NCBI GenBank assembly: GCA_902514225.1
Contig: CABXPN010000010.1
Coordinates: 1 to 32,112 of the forward strand
Direction: 5' to 3'
Length of the DNA: 32,112 nt
Source of the DNA: an uncultured Bacteroidota bacterium
GTDB lineage: Bacteria > Bacteroidota > Bacteroidia > Flavobacteriales > BACL11
Shown here: one piece after another, positions 23,200 through 31,811 of the stretch
Layout of the letters: every line of letters begins with the position of its first letter
How positions within the stretch are numbered: position 1 is the stretch's first letter
Notes under the pieces: model-generated
Told to the model about the DNA's origin: nothing
The model's database searches: none
What the model saw: only the letters and a program-made list of their open reading frames with translations
Program-made: the position numbers and the translations under genes

Positions 23200-24204
23200 C
23201 TAAAATGATGGGCAACTTATTGTGTTAAATGATTTTCCTTTACTTCTACACGGCATAAAAATTGTAAAAGAAAGTTCATGTGCTCCTAGTGTGTTACTGT
23301 TTTTTAAATTACTTACTGTAATATCATAACTATATCCGAATTTAAATGCATCCTGAACTAATCCGAACATTAGTATAAAAGAATCAAAATTCTTAAGACT
23401 ATTTCGTGCCCATAATCCACCAACTATAGGGCCTCTATTTACATAAATTCCATAGTTAAATTGTTGGAATTCTTGTTGTTTTTGGTACAAAAAGTTAGGA
23501 GAAATAGTTGTAATATTATTTTTATATCTACTGACAGGAAAGTTCCCCCCTATATGAGCAGTATATTTTCTTGGTAAATGACTCACACTAATAAAACCTT
23601 GATCAGGTTGTGTAAGGTGATGAGCTGAGAGTCCAAAGAACATATTTTCTGTATAACCTAATACCCCTGCAGAAAAATCTGGGAAATCAACATTCTTTTC
23701 ATTATTTATATAGTCTTCCTGAGTTTCATAAATAAATCCATATGTTGGGTCAATCATATCTCCAAAAGTTAAATTGTTCCAGTCTAAGTTTAATGTTCTA
23801 TAAGATGCTTCAAAACCTGCTTTTACAGTAAAATCTCTATTTACTTCTAGTAAATAAGAATATAGTAAAGAAGCATGAAGTGTATTTAAATTACCAGATC
23901 CACTTTTATCTTGAGCTACAATTACTCCTAATCCACCTCCAAGTGCATCTACATGCTGATCGTATGAAGCAGAATATGTAACATATGTCCTACCAATTCC
24001 AGGCCATTGATCTCTATAATTTAATGTAGATGTAGGACATCCTCCATTATTAGCTCCTGCAAAAGCTGGGTTTAAGTATAAAGGATTAGAGTAAAACTGA
24101 GAAAAGGTTGGGTCCTGAGCATTTGCTGTTTTACCTAGTAAAATCAGGGTAAATACTAGTAGAACTGATTTAAATATATTATTCTTCATTGTTGTCTTCT
24201 TCAT
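23200..24204 (-). CDS. PorP/SprF family type IX secretion outer-membrane protein
   Basis: A 334-residue protein with a signal peptide (about 1-30, ending TANAQ) followed by the family opening DPTFSQFYSNPLYLNPAFAG and a beta-rich barrel with alternating aromatic residues. PorP/SprF proteins are outer-membrane partners of the type IX system; SprF is needed for SprB secretion and PorP is a core component. Bacteroidota have many paralogues, so core PorP versus a cargo-specific SprF cannot be decided from sequence. It lies 28 bp upstream of gldJ on the same strand and is divergent from porU. Confidence 0.92.
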   Translation of the reverse strand: MKKTTMKNNIFKSVLLVFTLILLGKTANAQDPTFSQFYSNPLYLNPAFAGANNGGCPTSTLNYRDQWPGIGRTYVTYSASYDQHVDALGGGLGVIVAQDKSGSGNLNTLHASLLYSYLLEVNRDFTVKAGFEASYRTLNLDWNNLTFGDMIDPTYGFIYETQEDYINNEKNVDFPDFSAGVLGYTENMFFGLSAHHLTQPDQGFISVSHLPRKYTAHIGGNFPVSRYKNNITTISPNFLYQKQQEFQQFNYGIYVNRGPIVGGLWARNSLKNFDSFILMFGLVQDAFKFGYSYDITVSNLKNSNTLGAHELSFTIFMPCRSKGKSFNTISCPSF

Positions 24205-24217
24205 TAATTCAATTTTA

Positions 24218-24225
24218 CAAAGATA
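24218..24225 (-). promoter_or_regulatory. -7 promoter element (TATCTTTG) of the porP-gldJ unit
   Basis: Minus-strand TATCTTTG, 13 bases before the first ATG (24204). A second in-frame ATG lies five codons downstream, and either could be used. Confidence 0.55.
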
Positions 24226-24307
24226 TGAATTTTATTTATTACTGAAAGAAGTAGGTATAATTTTTCTAATTAATACACGTTTACTGACTTATAAACTAAT
24301 AAATATT

Positions 24308-24315
24308 TACTTTTG
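24308..24315 (+). promoter_or_regulatory. -7 promoter element (TACTTTTG) of porU
   Basis: Plus-strand TACTTTTG followed by exactly four T residues and the porU ATG (24320), predicting a leaderless mRNA. It shares the 115-bp divergent region with the porP promoter. Confidence 0.55.
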
Positions 24316-24319
24316 TTTT

Positions 24320-27300
24320 ATGATTTCCAAAAAAATAATCTCACTATTATTAATAATTAGTTGTACATATAATTTACATGCGCAAACTCATATAGTGCTA
24401 GATTGGAATAGTGTAAATAGTTATGGTAAGGAAATTGTTTCATTCGATAAAGCAATTTATTTACAGGAATTTGAAGGATTACCTTCTTATCAGGAGTTAA
24501 ACAAATTAAAAGATAATTATTTTTATGATTTTGAACTTTATGATATAAAATATGCAGAAGTTTCTGATTTAGAAAGAAAAAAATTAGAATTATTAGAAAT
24601 ACCAAGTAATATTAATTTCACTTCAGAAATTGAAAAATCTAATAATGCAAATTATAACAGAATTTCTGTGTTTCCATATCTAAAAGATGGATCTAGATAT
24701 AAAAAAATAAACGAATTTAAATATAGAACAACAAAACAAAGAACAATACAAATCAGAAAGAAACAATCTGAAAAGATAGAGTCTGTTTTAAATCAAGGAG
24801 ACTGGTTTAAAGTTTCTGTAGAAGAAAATGGAGTGTATAAATTAACTTATTCTGATTTCCAATCACTTGGAGTTAATGTTTCCAATTTAGATGTGAATTC
24901 TATTCGATTGTATGGAAACGGAGGAGGAATGCTCCCTAGATTAAATTCTGATTTTAGACATGAGGATTTACAAGAAAATGCAATTGAAATTATAGATAAT
25001 AATAATAACGGAATTTTTGAAGATGGAGATTTAGTATTGTTTTATGGTCAAAGTATTAATGAATGGATTCCCTATTCAAGTTTCGTTGGAAAATTTAACC
25101 ACCATAAACATCTGTATGATGATTTCAATTACTATTTTCTAACTATAAATAATTCTGGAGATTCTAAAAGAATTGAAAATTATGTGAGCAGTTTAAAAAA
25201 TGCGGAACAAAAAACCTTTGATGAGTTTAACGAACTTCAATTTCATGAATTAGATTTAATCAATTTTATTCAATCTGGAGAAGAATGGTATGGAGAGGAG
25301 TTTGATGAAAATTTAACTCAATCTATCTCCTTTAATGTTCCTAACATAAATATCAATGCTGCTGTGTATGTAAAAGCGAAAGTTGCTGCAAGAGCTTCTT
25401 CTACTCCTAGTTTTATATTTAGCAGAAATGGCAATCAATTTATGGATATCTCACTCGGTACAGTCAGTTATGGTTATGCGGACGATTTTGCTACTATTGC
25501 TTCTGTAGAAGGTCAGACACATTCTTCTGAAGACAATTTTAATATTGATGTTACTTTTAACAGAAGTTCGTCCTCTTATAAAGGTTGGTTAAATTCCTTA
25601 GAGATTTGTACTTTTCGTAAGTTAAAATTTGATGGAGGTCAAATGAATTTTAGAAAAGTAGTTGATGATAGTGGAGATATTCAGTGGTCTGCTCTTATAG
25701 AAGATGCAACTATAAATAATACTGTTTGGAATGTGACAGATATTACAAATGTTAGGAAACACTCACTGATTCAAGTTGATTCTGAAACTATAGGGTTTAG
25801 TTATGATCATTTTGCTGGTGGTTCTGATGAAAAATTTGTAGTGTTTGATGGTACAGAATATAAGACTCCTAATTTGTTAGGATCTGTTCCAAATCAGAAT
25901 TTACATGGAGAAACAGATTGTGAGATGTTAATAGTCTGTCATCCAAATTTTACATCTGCAGCACAGAATCTAAAAGAATTCCATTTTAATAAAGATGGAA
26001 GTAAATGTAAAATAGTAACTCCTCAAGAAGTGTTTAATGAATTTTCATCTGGTAAACAGGATGTGAGTTCTGTCAGAGATTATTGTAAGTATTTGTATGA
26101 TTTACCAAATTCTACTTTTAAATACCTATTAATAATAGGAGACGCTTCTTATGATCCTAAAGATAGAGTTACAAATAACACAAATTTTGTTATTACATAT
26201 CAATCTGAAAATTCATATAGTCCTTTAAACACTTTTTCTACAGATGATTATTTCGGATATCTGGATGAGGACGAAGGATTACTTCAGAGTGATTTAGTTG
26301 ACATTGGTATTGGTAGATTACCTGCAAAAACTCTAACAGAGGCAAATACAATGGTAAATAAGATTATAAACTATCATGATAAATCTACAAGGGAAAGTTG
26401 GAGAAATGTGGCTTGTTTTATTGCAGATGATGGAGATGATAGTGATGGAAATATTCATATGAGTCAAGCAGACGCCTTATGTAATATAATTGATGATAAT
26501 TATAATAATTATAATTTTGAGAAACTTTATTTGGACATATATAATCAAGAATCTACACCCGCGGGACCAAGAAGTCCGGATTGTAAAGATGCAGTAAGTA
26601 GAAGGGTTGAAAAAGGAGCCTTACTAGTAAATTATACGGGCCATGGAGGTGAAAGTGGACTTACAAGTGAAAGAATAATTGATATAGATCAGATATTGGA
26701 TTGGGAAAATTACAACAAACTTCCTTTGTTTGTTACTGCAACGTGCGAGTTTGGAAGGTTGGACAATCCTGAACTAACCTCTGGTGGGGAACATATAATT
26801 TTAAACCCAAATGGTGGTGGGGTAGCATTATTAACTACAACAAGATATGTTTATTCTCATTTAAATTATAATTTAAATACTAATTTTATAAACTCATTAT
26901 TTGAAAAGATAGATGGAGAATATCCAACTTTAGGAGATGTTTTCTTACAAACAAAAGCATTAAGTGGCACTAGTATAAATAGTAATAAATTTACTCTTTT
27001 AGGAGATCCTATGATGTGTTTGGCTTATCCTGAATATGGTATTAGAACTACCTCTTTCCCTGATACTATTGCAGCATTGGGAAAGGTAACTTTTAATGGT
27101 GAAATAATTTCGGAAGATTCTGTAAAGGTAAGTGATTTTAATGGAGAAGTAGAAATTACCGTCTTTGATAAAGAAACTATTGCGCAAACTCAAGGACAAC
27201 AATCTTCTACACCAATGGATTATAAAAAACAAACTAATATTATTTATAAAGGTAGATCCTCTGTAGTGAATGGTGAGTTTACATTTAGTTTTATTGTTCC

Positions 27301-28093
27301 TAAAGATATAGACTATAATTTAGATTATGGTAGAATATCTTATTATGCAACTGAAGAAGTAGAAAATCTTGATGCAAGTGGTTGGAACGAAAGTTTTATT
27401 GTTGGTGGAGTTTCAGATGATTATGTTTCAGATGATTTAGCTCCATCGATTCAGTTATACATGAACGATAAACAATTCGTTTCTGGAGGGATAACTAATT
27501 CAACTCCTGTATTTTTGGCCTTTGTAGAGGATTCTTCTGGAATAAATACCTTAGGAAACGGAATAGGACATGATATTACTATTGTTTTAGACGGTGAAAA
27601 CACTAAGAAAATTATCTTAAATGATTATTATCAGTCTGATTTGGATAATTATCAGAAAGGGAAAGTAGAATATCAGTTAAATGAATTAGAATCGGGTTTA
27701 CACACAATTGATTTTAAAGTTTGGGATGTTTTTAATAACTCTTCAGAAGAGAGTATTGAATTTTTAGTTTCTGAAACGGAAGATTTTGTGATTAGTCATT
27801 TATTAAATTATCCAAATCCTTTTACAACGAATACATCTTTTTATTTCGAACATAACAGACCTTCTCAAAACTTAGAAGTTCAGATACAAGTATTTACAAT
27901 TTCAGGAAAATTAGTAAAAACAATAAATTCATTACAAGTAAATACAGGTTTTCGTGTGGGCCCAATTGATTGGAGTGGTTTTGATGATTTTGGAGACAAG
28001 ATTGGTAGAGGAACCTATATTTACAAACTTAAAGTAAAGGATGGAAATGGAGAGTTTGTAGAAAAGTTAGAGAAATTAGTAATATTGAAATAG
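24320..28093 (+). CDS. porU: Type IX secretion system sortase PorU
   Basis: A 1257-residue gingipain-like (C25) cysteine protease that removes the C-terminal signal from type IX cargo at the outer surface and attaches the cargo to lipopolysaccharide. Signal peptide about 1-21 (ending NLHAQ). The N-terminal beta domain holds the WFKVSVEENGVYKLTY segment (about 162-177). The peptidase domain (about 535-900) has YLLIIGDASYDP, catalytic His775 in NYTGHGGESG and catalytic Cys809 in ATCEFGRLDNP. The C-terminal domain (about 1165-1257, NYPNPFTTNTSF ... GRGTYIYKL) resembles a sorting-tail domain, as PorU itself has. Next to porV and divergent from gldJ, the conserved order in Flavobacteriia. Confidence 0.96.
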   Translation: MISKKIISLLLIISCTYNLHAQTHIVLDWNSVNSYGKEIVSFDKAIYLQEFEGLPSYQELNKLKDNYFYDFELYDIKYAEVSDLERKKLELLEIPSNINFTSEIEKSNNANYNRISVFPYLKDGSRYKKINEFKYRTTKQRTIQIRKKQSEKIESVLNQGDWFKVSVEENGVYKLTYSDFQSLGVNVSNLDVNSIRLYGNGGGMLPRLNSDFRHEDLQENAIEIIDNNNNGIFEDGDLVLFYGQSINEWIPYSSFVGKFNHHKHLYDDFNYYFLTINNSGDSKRIENYVSSLKNAEQKTFDEFNELQFHELDLINFIQSGEEWYGEEFDENLTQSISFNVPNININAAVYVKAKVAARASSTPSFIFSRNGNQFMDISLGTVSYGYADDFATIASVEGQTHSSEDNFNIDVTFNRSSSSYKGWLNSLEICTFRKLKFDGGQMNFRKVVDDSGDIQWSALIEDATINNTVWNVTDITNVRKHSLIQVDSETIGFSYDHFAGGSDEKFVVFDGTEYKTPNLLGSVPNQNLHGETDCEMLIVCHPNFTSAAQNLKEFHFNKDGSKCKIVTPQEVFNEFSSGKQDVSSVRDYCKYLYDLPNSTFKYLLIIGDASYDPKDRVTNNTNFVITYQSENSYSPLNTFSTDDYFGYLDEDEGLLQSDLVDIGIGRLPAKTLTEANTMVNKIINYHDKSTRESWRNVACFIADDGDDSDGNIHMSQADALCNIIDDNYNNYNFEKLYLDIYNQESTPAGPRSPDCKDAVSRRVEKGALLVNYTGHGGESGLTSERIIDIDQILDWENYNKLPLFVTATCEFGRLDNPELTSGGEHIILNPNGGGVALLTTTRYVYSHLNYNLNTNFINSLFEKIDGEYPTLGDVFLQTKALSGTSINSNKFTLLGDPMMCLAYPEYGIRTTSFPDTIAALGKVTFNGEIISEDSVKVSDFNGEVEITVFDKETIAQTQGQQSSTPMDYKKQTNIIYKGRSSVVNGEFTFSFIVPKDIDYNLDYGRISYYATEEVENLDASGWNESFIVGGVSDDYVSDDLAPSIQLYMNDKQFVSGGITNSTPVFLAFVEDSSGINTLGNGIGHDITIVLDGENTKKIILNDYYQSDLDNYQKGKVEYQLNELESGLHTIDFKVWDVFNNSSEESIEFLVSETEDFVISHLLNYPNPFTTNTSFYFEHNRPSQNLEVQIQVFTISGKLVKTINSLQVNTGFRVGPIDWSGFDDFGDKIGRGTYIYKLKVKDGNGEFVEKLEKLVILK

Positions 28094-28124
28094 GTTGTTC
28101 GTTATCAGTCTACAATAAAACACC

Positions 28125-28132
28125 TATATTTG
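28125..28132 (+). promoter_or_regulatory. -7 promoter element (TATATTTG) of porV
   Basis: TATATTTGCA lies 21 bases before the porV ATG at 28154. Its presence shows that the in-frame TTG at 28130, which is inside this motif, is not the start codon. Confidence 0.6.
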
Positions 28133-28153
28133 CAAAAAATTATTTTTTTAAAC

Positions 28154-29359
28154 ATGAAAAAAGTACTCATTTTATTCCTTTCAATATTTTTTACATTTTC
28201 ATTAAAATCGCAAGATGTTAATTATGATGATATTTTGGGAGGAAATCTAAATACAATAACAACTGCTGTTCCGTTTTTATTAATTTCTCCTGATTCAAGA
28301 TCAGGCGCAATGGGGGATGTTGGAGTTGCTACCGCTCCAGATGCAGCTTCAATGCATTGGAACCCTGCAAAACTTTCTTTTACAAAGGATGATATTGGAG
28401 TTTCTGTTTCTATTGTTCCATGGTTAAGGGAGTTAGTCCCGGACATTAATTTACAGTATATTGGGGGATATTACAAACTAAATAATAATGAAGCACTTGG
28501 TTATGAATTGAGATATTTCTCTTTAGGAGATATTACTTTTACAGATAATACGGGTAATGTAATCGGACAATATAAACCAAATGAATTAGCACTTGGTACT
28601 TCTTATTCCAGAAAACTTTCCAGAGATTTTTCTATTGCAATTTCTGGCAGATATATTTATTCTAACTTAACTGGTGGACAATCTGCTGGTGGAACAGAAA
28701 CAATTGCAGGTCAGTCCATTGCGGCAGATATTTCTACATTTTATACTAGACCAATTTCAATTGCTGATAATAAATCAGATTTATCTTTTGGTATGAATAT
28801 ATCAAATATTGGAAATAAAATATCATATACTGAAACTATTACAAGAGATTTTATCCCAATTAATTTAAGATTAGGTACGGATTTAACTACTGAGATTGAT
28901 GAATATAATAAGTTCTCATTTGCTATTGATTTAAATAAACTTCTTGTTCCGTCTCCTCCTCTTTATGACGAAAATGGAGATATGATTGCTGGTAAAGACC
29001 CGGAAGTTTCTGTAGTCTCTGGTATGTTTCAATCTTTTGGAGATGCACCAGGAGAGATTGATGAAAATGGAAATCCAGTTCCTGGAAGTATTTTTAAAGA
29101 AGAGATGAGAGAGATTAATATTTCAACAGGATTTGAATATTGGTATGCTAATCAGTTTGCTTTAAGAGCGGGTTATTTTCATGAACACGATACAAAGGGA
29201 GGGAGAAAATATCTAACATTTGGCTCTGGTGTAAAGTATAATGTTTTTGCACTTGATTTCTCATACCTTATTAGCACTTCTAATATTGGAGGATCTAATC
29301 CATTAGCAAATACCATGAGGTTTACTTTAGTGTTTGATTTAGGATCAATGGGGAACTAA
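28154..29359 (+). CDS. porV: Type IX secretion outer-membrane protein PorV (LptO)
   Basis: A 401-residue beta-barrel of the FadL-like PorV family, which binds C-terminal signals emerging from the SprA translocon and shuttles cargo to PorU. ATG at 28154 is chosen because it gives a clean signal peptide (MKKVLILFLSIFFTFSLKSQ); an upstream TTG in the same frame lies in the promoter. Family features: FLLISPDSRSGAMGDVGVAT (about 41-60), SMHWNPAKLSF (about 68-78) and GFEYWYANQFALRAGYFHE near the C-terminus. The stop overlaps the ispF start (TAATG). Conserved neighbour of porU. Confidence 0.95.
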   Translation: MKKVLILFLSIFFTFSLKSQDVNYDDILGGNLNTITTAVPFLLISPDSRSGAMGDVGVATAPDAASMHWNPAKLSFTKDDIGVSVSIVPWLRELVPDINLQYIGGYYKLNNNEALGYELRYFSLGDITFTDNTGNVIGQYKPNELALGTSYSRKLSRDFSIAISGRYIYSNLTGGQSAGGTETIAGQSIAADISTFYTRPISIADNKSDLSFGMNISNIGNKISYTETITRDFIPINLRLGTDLTTEIDEYNKFSFAIDLNKLLVPSPPLYDENGDMIAGKDPEVSVVSGMFQSFGDAPGEIDENGNPVPGSIFKEEMREINISTGFEYWYANQFALRAGYFHEHDTKGGRKYLTFGSGVKYNVFALDFSYLISTSNIGGSNPLANTMRFTLVFDLGSMGN

Positions 29360-29838
29360 TGAAAATTAAAGTAGGTTTTGGTTTTGATGTACATCAATTA
29401 AAAGAGGGTTTAGACTTTTGGATTGGTGGAATAGTTATTCCTCATACAAAAGGAGGATTAGGCCATTCGGATGCAGATGTTTTAATTCATACAATTTGTG
29501 ATGCACTTTTGGGTGCAGCAAACTTGGGAGATATAGGAAAACATTTCCCTGACACCTCTGAAAAATACAAAGGAATAGATAGTAAGATACTTTTAAAGGA
29601 AGTAGTTAAATTAATATCTGAAAAAGGATTCTCTATCGGAAATATTGATTCTACTATTTGTTTACAAAAACCTAAAATTGGTCCTTATATCCCAGAAATG
29701 CAAAAGGTTTTAGCTAATTGTATGGGGATTGATACAGAAGATATCTCTATAAAAGCAACAACTACTGAAAAGTTAAGTTTTGTTGGTAGGGAAGAAGGGG
29801 TTTCTGCTTATGCGATAGTATTAATCAATAAGATTTAA
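29359..29838 (+). CDS. ispF: 2-C-methyl-D-erythritol 2,4-cyclodiphosphate synthase
   Basis: A 159-residue trimeric enzyme of the MEP isoprenoid pathway that cyclises CDP-methylerythritol phosphate with release of CMP. Metal ligands are in GFDVHQL (Asp10, His12) and the conserved LGHSDADVLIHTICDALLGA (about 35-54) provides the third histidine. GDIGKHFPDT (about 58-67) and the substrate-binding TTTEKLSFVGREEG (about 134-147) complete the family set. Start codon overlaps the porV stop; the 3' end overlaps the convergent cargo gene by 14 bp. Confidence 0.97.
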   Translation: MKIKVGFGFDVHQLKEGLDFWIGGIVIPHTKGGLGHSDADVLIHTICDALLGAANLGDIGKHFPDTSEKYKGIDSKILLKEVVKLISEKGFSIGNIDSTICLQKPKIGPYIPEMQKVLANCMGIDTEDISIKATTTEKLSFVGREEGVSAYAIVLINKI

Positions 29839-31267
29839 CAAATTTATTTGTTGAAATTTGTTCGTTATTTCTAAGTAGCTGAATGATATAAGTACCTCCT
29901 GAAAGATGTTTTAAATCAATTAGTTTTTCCAAACAGTAATCACAGTTTTCTTCTAGTACAATTTCTCCATAAATATTGAATATTCTTACTTTATCAAAAG
30001 TAGTTCTAGAGTTCATAATTTCTATTGTAATATTATCTTCTACAGGTGATGGATAAATAATACTCTCAATTTTTGATTTATCGGAGTAGAGTTTATATAG
30101 CGCAACATTAAGTGAGTTTAGCGTATCTGTAATGGTTTGATTTTTGATCTCATAAATTTTACTTGAAAGGATTATCTTAGCCCCAATTACTAAAGGAGGT
30201 ATATCTGTAATTTGGAATATTACTTCTTCTTCAGCAGAGTTTACCACAATCACATATGTTGTATCTTGATATTGTTTTGCTAATATCTTTAGAGATGGAT
30301 AATTGTAAGTTATATCCTGCATTGTAAATATTGGAGCTGAGTTTGGTCCTTCAAGAACCTTGTCTCTAAGAGATATATTATTTCCAAATAGAATTGCTTT
30401 ATCAATGTTATTTTCTTTGAAAATTTCAACTGCTTTATTTAAAATATTCCATGATTTTTTTAATGTTGGACTTGAATTTCTGTAAAAATGAGAAAACACT
30501 TGAATCCCTTCTACATCACAAGCAATGGTTAACCAAAAGTCATGCCAAGTTCCTTCTTCTGAAAGTGATATTTCTTGTTCAAATAATTCTAGAATTGCAA
30601 TAACAGTTTTCTCATTATTCAAATAATCTTTACCAATTTTATATCCTTTATTTCTTATTGCTTTTTGGGTTCTTTCTATACTCCATCTAATATATATATT
30701 TGGTAAGTTTTGGTAATTAGTATAGCAACTTGCAGGAATAATATCTAAGTATGGAACATAGTTTTCTACTCCCTCGGTATTGTAGTGACCAGGAATATAC
30801 ATAAATGTTGGACGCTTTCTTGAGTCATATTCCCTAATTAAATCTGGAAAATTTCTCACAATCTGATATTCGCTACTTATCCAATATCTTAATTCTTCAG
30901 GGATATCCCACCATGAGATGTTATTATGTTTCTCCTGTTGTTTAATTTCGTTAATAGTAGTTTTCAGAACGGGACTCCATTTCTTATCAAGAGAATCAAT
31001 CCAGCTAAGGCGAGCCATAGCGTAAAGGTTATTTTCTGTACACTCAGCAAAATAAGAGTCAGGCATTGGGGTTGCTAAATAACTTATCTCATCTATTCTG
31101 TATCCGTATCTGTGCCCGTGATTCCATCCATAATATTCTGCTGAATCCAAATCAGTATGTAAAGAGTATAGCCCTAATGGGAATTCATCTCCATAAGGAT
31201 ATAAATCTTGAGAAGATGTTCTTTGATAATTTAAAGTTAGGAAAAAGAGTAAGATTAAATGTTTCAT
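29825..31267 (-). CDS. Secreted protein of unknown function with type IX (type A) sorting domain
   Basis: A 480-residue exported protein: signal peptide about 1-19 (ending RTSSQ), then a ~370-residue passenger not recognised with certainty. It contains FPLGLYSLHTDLDSA, YGWNHGHRYGY, WWDIPEELRYW, RKRPTFMYIPGHYN and WLTIACDVEGIQVFSHFYR (in pieces), an aromatic and acidic pattern that suggests a TIM-barrel glycoside-hydrolase-like fold (inference). A beta-sandwich-like stretch follows (about 320-395). The last ~75 residues are a classical type-A sorting domain: YPSPVEDNITIEI, VRIFNIYGEIV, LSGGTYIIQL and KFVKSY. Converges on ispF with a 14-bp overlap. Three bp separate it from the DUF4442 gene, so the two are probably cotranscribed. 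Confidence 0.85.
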   Translation of the reverse strand: MKHLILLFFLTLNYQRTSSQDLYPYGDEFPLGLYSLHTDLDSAEYYGWNHGHRYGYRIDEISYLATPMPDSYFAECTENNLYAMARLSWIDSLDKKWSPVLKTTINEIKQQEKHNNISWWDIPEELRYWISSEYQIVRNFPDLIREYDSRKRPTFMYIPGHYNTEGVENYVPYLDIIPASCYTNYQNLPNIYIRWSIERTQKAIRNKGYKIGKDYLNNEKTVIAILELFEQEISLSEEGTWHDFWLTIACDVEGIQVFSHFYRNSSPTLKKSWNILNKAVEIFKENNIDKAILFGNNISLRDKVLEGPNSAPIFTMQDITYNYPSLKILAKQYQDTTYVIVVNSAEEEVIFQITDIPPLVIGAKIILSSKIYEIKNQTITDTLNSLNVALYKLYSDKSKIESIIYPSPVEDNITIEIMNSRTTFDKVRIFNIYGEIVLEENCDYCLEKLIDLKHLSGGTYIIQLLRNNEQISTNKFVKSY

Positions 31268-31270
31268 AAA

Positions 31271-31750
31271 TTAAAACCCTAATTTTTCCTCTATTTTATC
31301 GTCCCTTAAATAAACTAGAATTTTAGCTCGAGCACAAATTATCCCGTTTTTGTTTATAGCTTCAACAGTATGCCAAATTTCATATTTTCCTTTCTTATTT
31401 AGATTTTCTTCAACTAGTTTTATATCATCCTTTGTTATTATAAAATGAAGTTTCAAGGATGTGTCTGCTGGTTTTAGGTACTGTATCTCTGCAGATTTTA
31501 ACCATATAATTAATTTCCTGTTCTTATTTGCAAAAATGTGATAATACATTGTCGGGAAATAAGGATCGCAAGCAGAAAATATAGTGCCTCCGAAAATAGT
31601 TTTATGAAAGTTTATGTTAAATAAAGCTCTTCTTACGACAACATTCATTTCTGAAAAGTCATCTGAAATTGTCTTTAATACAATTCTATTAAACAGAAGT
31701 GGTGGGAATAAATTTAGTACAGTTTTTAATAGAAATTTGGGTACTTGCAT
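31271..31750 (-). CDS. DUF4442 / hotdog thioesterase-like protein
   Basis: A 159-residue protein with the hotdog-fold pattern of the DUF4442 (YiiD C-terminal-like) family: an N-terminal amphipathic helix with FPPLLFNRI, then NINFHKTIFGGTIFSACDPYFPTMYYH (key part HKTIFGGTIFSACDPYFP, about 47-64) and a following beta-rich half ending LVYLRDD. It is possibly a thioesterase; substrate unknown. ATG at 31750 is chosen: an in-frame TTG at 31777 lies inside the terminator of the upstream gene, and the -7 motif TATTTTTG falls between the two. Confidence 0.8.
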   Translation of the reverse strand: MQVPKFLLKTVLNLFPPLLFNRIVLKTISDDFSEMNVVVRRALFNINFHKTIFGGTIFSACDPYFPTMYYHIFANKNRKLIIWLKSAEIQYLKPADTSLKLHFIITKDDIKLVEENLNKKGKYEIWHTVEAINKNGIICARAKILVYLRDDKIEEKLGF

Positions 31751-31754
31751 ATTG

Positions 31755-31762
31755 CAAAAATA
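31755..31762 (-). promoter_or_regulatory. -7 promoter element (TATTTTTG) of the DUF4442 gene
   Basis: Minus-strand TATTTTTG followed by CAAT and the ATG at 31750. It is formed by the T-tract of the preceding terminator, so the two signals overlap physically. Confidence 0.55.
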
Positions 31763-31796
31763 AAAAACCCCACTCAATAAAGAGTAGGGTTTTAAA
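31763..31796 (-). terminator. Rho-independent terminator of the peroxiredoxin gene
   Basis: On the minus strand, CCCTACTC-TTTATT-GAGTGGGG forms an 8-bp stem (one T-G pair), preceded by AAAA and followed by TTTTTTATTTTTG. It sits 16 bp behind the peroxiredoxin stop and directly before the DUF4442 gene. Confidence 0.85.
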
Positions 31797-31811
31797 TATT
31801 AGTTTTTCTAT

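Noticed and set aside
26990..27235. Possible frameshift or split inside porU
   Set aside because: The plus-strand frame is continuous for 1257 residues with both catalytic residues and the C-terminal domain in order.
28130..28153. TTG start for porV adding eight residues
   Set aside because: The TTG is part of the -7 motif TATATTTG, and the ATG at 28154 gives a regular signal peptide.
31751..31777. TTG start for the DUF4442 gene adding nine residues
   Set aside because: That region is the upstream terminator and the -7 promoter motif; the ATG at 31750 fits the N4 spacing.
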